From: Sphaerisporangium siamense
Lineage (GTDB): Bacteria; Actinomycetota; Actinomycetes; Streptosporangiales; Streptosporangiaceae
Reading direction: 5' to 3'
Length of the DNA: 64,000 bases
Assembly: GCF_014205275.1 (NCBI RefSeq)
Contig: NZ_JACHND010000001.1
Location: 2,976,001-3,040,000 of the forward strand
The translations under genes were made by a program, and so were the position numbers. Of this stretch, positions 63,784 through 64,000 are shown one piece after another; the first letter of the stretch is position 1; each line of letters opens with the position of its first letter. A model generated the notes under the pieces. The model made no database searches. It was not told the origin of the DNA and saw only the letters and a list, made by a program, of their open reading frames with translations.

Positions 63784-64000
63784 ATGACGGACCCATCCGA
63801 CACACGCGACACCGCTCCGCGCCCGTTGTCCCCGCTCTGGACCTACATCACGGGAGTCGTGCTCACAGGGCTCGCGGCGCTGGTCGTCGCCGAGGTGCGG
63901 CTCGGTGCCTGGGAACTCGTCACGCTGGCGCGCACCTCCCTGTTCTGGGTGCTGGTGGTGCTGGTCGTGCTCGGGGAGCTCCGCCCGCTCGTCGTCTCCA
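63784..64000 (+). CDS. N-terminal part of a membrane protein (partial)
   Basis: The frame leaves the right edge after 72 codons. It starts MTDPSDTRDTAPRPLSPLW and holds two hydrophobic helices, TYITGVVLTGLAALVVAEV and LFWVLVVLVVLGELRPLVV. This layout resembles the sensor part of actinobacterial signalling proteins such as GGDEF/EAL cyclases, but the diagnostic domain is outside the window. The ATG at 63784 is used; no strong Shine-Dalgarno is seen. It is about 450 bp after ligA. Confidence 0.65.
   Translation, partial: MTDPSDTRDTAPRPLSPLWTYITGVVLTGLAALVVAEVRLGAWELVTLARTSLFWVLVVLVVLGELRPLVVS

Overview
The window is a high-GC chromosomal segment from an actinomycete. The gene set points to a filamentous, spore-forming type, probably Streptosporangiales (Nonomuraea/Streptosporangium-like). 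The pointers are a GlgE maltosyltransferase pathway, a cluster of membrane Ser/Thr kinases, WXG100-type proteins, many GTG starts, and genes coupled through 4-nt GTGA/ATGA overlaps. The genus is an inference; no rRNA, tRNA, replication origin, IS element or CRISPR array was found.

Layout. 1-2 kb: the end of a DUF6157 gene, then a three-gene toxin-antitoxin-chaperone (TAC) operon: HigB-like toxin, HigA-like antitoxin and SecB-like chaperone. 2-4.6 kb: GntR and TetR regulators and a hot-dog dehydratase. 4.6-6.3 kb: a sigma-factor-like protein with a long Ala/Pro tail and one C-terminal membrane helix. 6.6-10 kb: a complete OpuC/ProU-type osmolyte ABC importer. 10-14.3 kb: flavin reductase, Pit phosphate permease, an Rrf2 regulator with an AhpD-like target, and a divergent MarR/cupin pair. 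14.4-27.4 kb: SppA protease, then the GlgE route to alpha-glucan (glgE-treS-mak-lipoprotein-glgB on the minus strand), divergent from glgP. 27.5-33.6 kb: enoyl-CoA hydratase, a small membrane protein, then a plus-strand run of coiled-coil protein, DUF6395 PP-loop enzyme, M55 D-aminopeptidase, Tat-type flavin amine oxidase and YbaK deacylase. 34-39.8 kb: three paralogous Ser/Thr kinases in tandem. 40-43.6 kb: etfBA and an ECF sigma factor with its membrane partner. 43.8-49.3 kb: membrane glycosyltransferase, SDR, MFS exporter, TetR and a NifS cysteine desulfurase. 49.3-54.8 kb: a MerR regulator divergent from a ribosomal protein L11 paralog, a WXG100/YbaB cluster, and a decayed copy of the MerR gene. 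54.9-64 kb: mnmA, a possible peptide-export operon (double-glycine precursor, C39-peptidase ABC exporter, metallo-hydrolase), a short MetE-like protein, a secreted protein, ligA, and the start of a membrane protein.

How genes work together. TreS converts trehalose to maltose, maltokinase phosphorylates it, GlgE polymerises maltose-1-phosphate and GlgB branches the glucan; GlgP degrades it. NifS and MnmA could both serve tRNA thiolation, but they are 5.6 kb apart. Several regulators sit next to perfect palindromes that are good operator candidates: TAC, MarR, TetR at 48.1 kb and MerR. Rrf2 is flanked by two copies of a shared motif.

The strongest candidates for something new are four. (1) The L11 paralog has Thr and Lys where canonical L11 has the thiostrepton-contact prolines, and it is driven from a MerR-type, apparently leaderless promoter. 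(2) A 42-residue double-glycine peptide lies next to a C39 exporter with no visible modification enzyme. (3) The TAC operon. (4) The PP-loop/D-aminopeptidase/amine-oxidase/YbaK operon.
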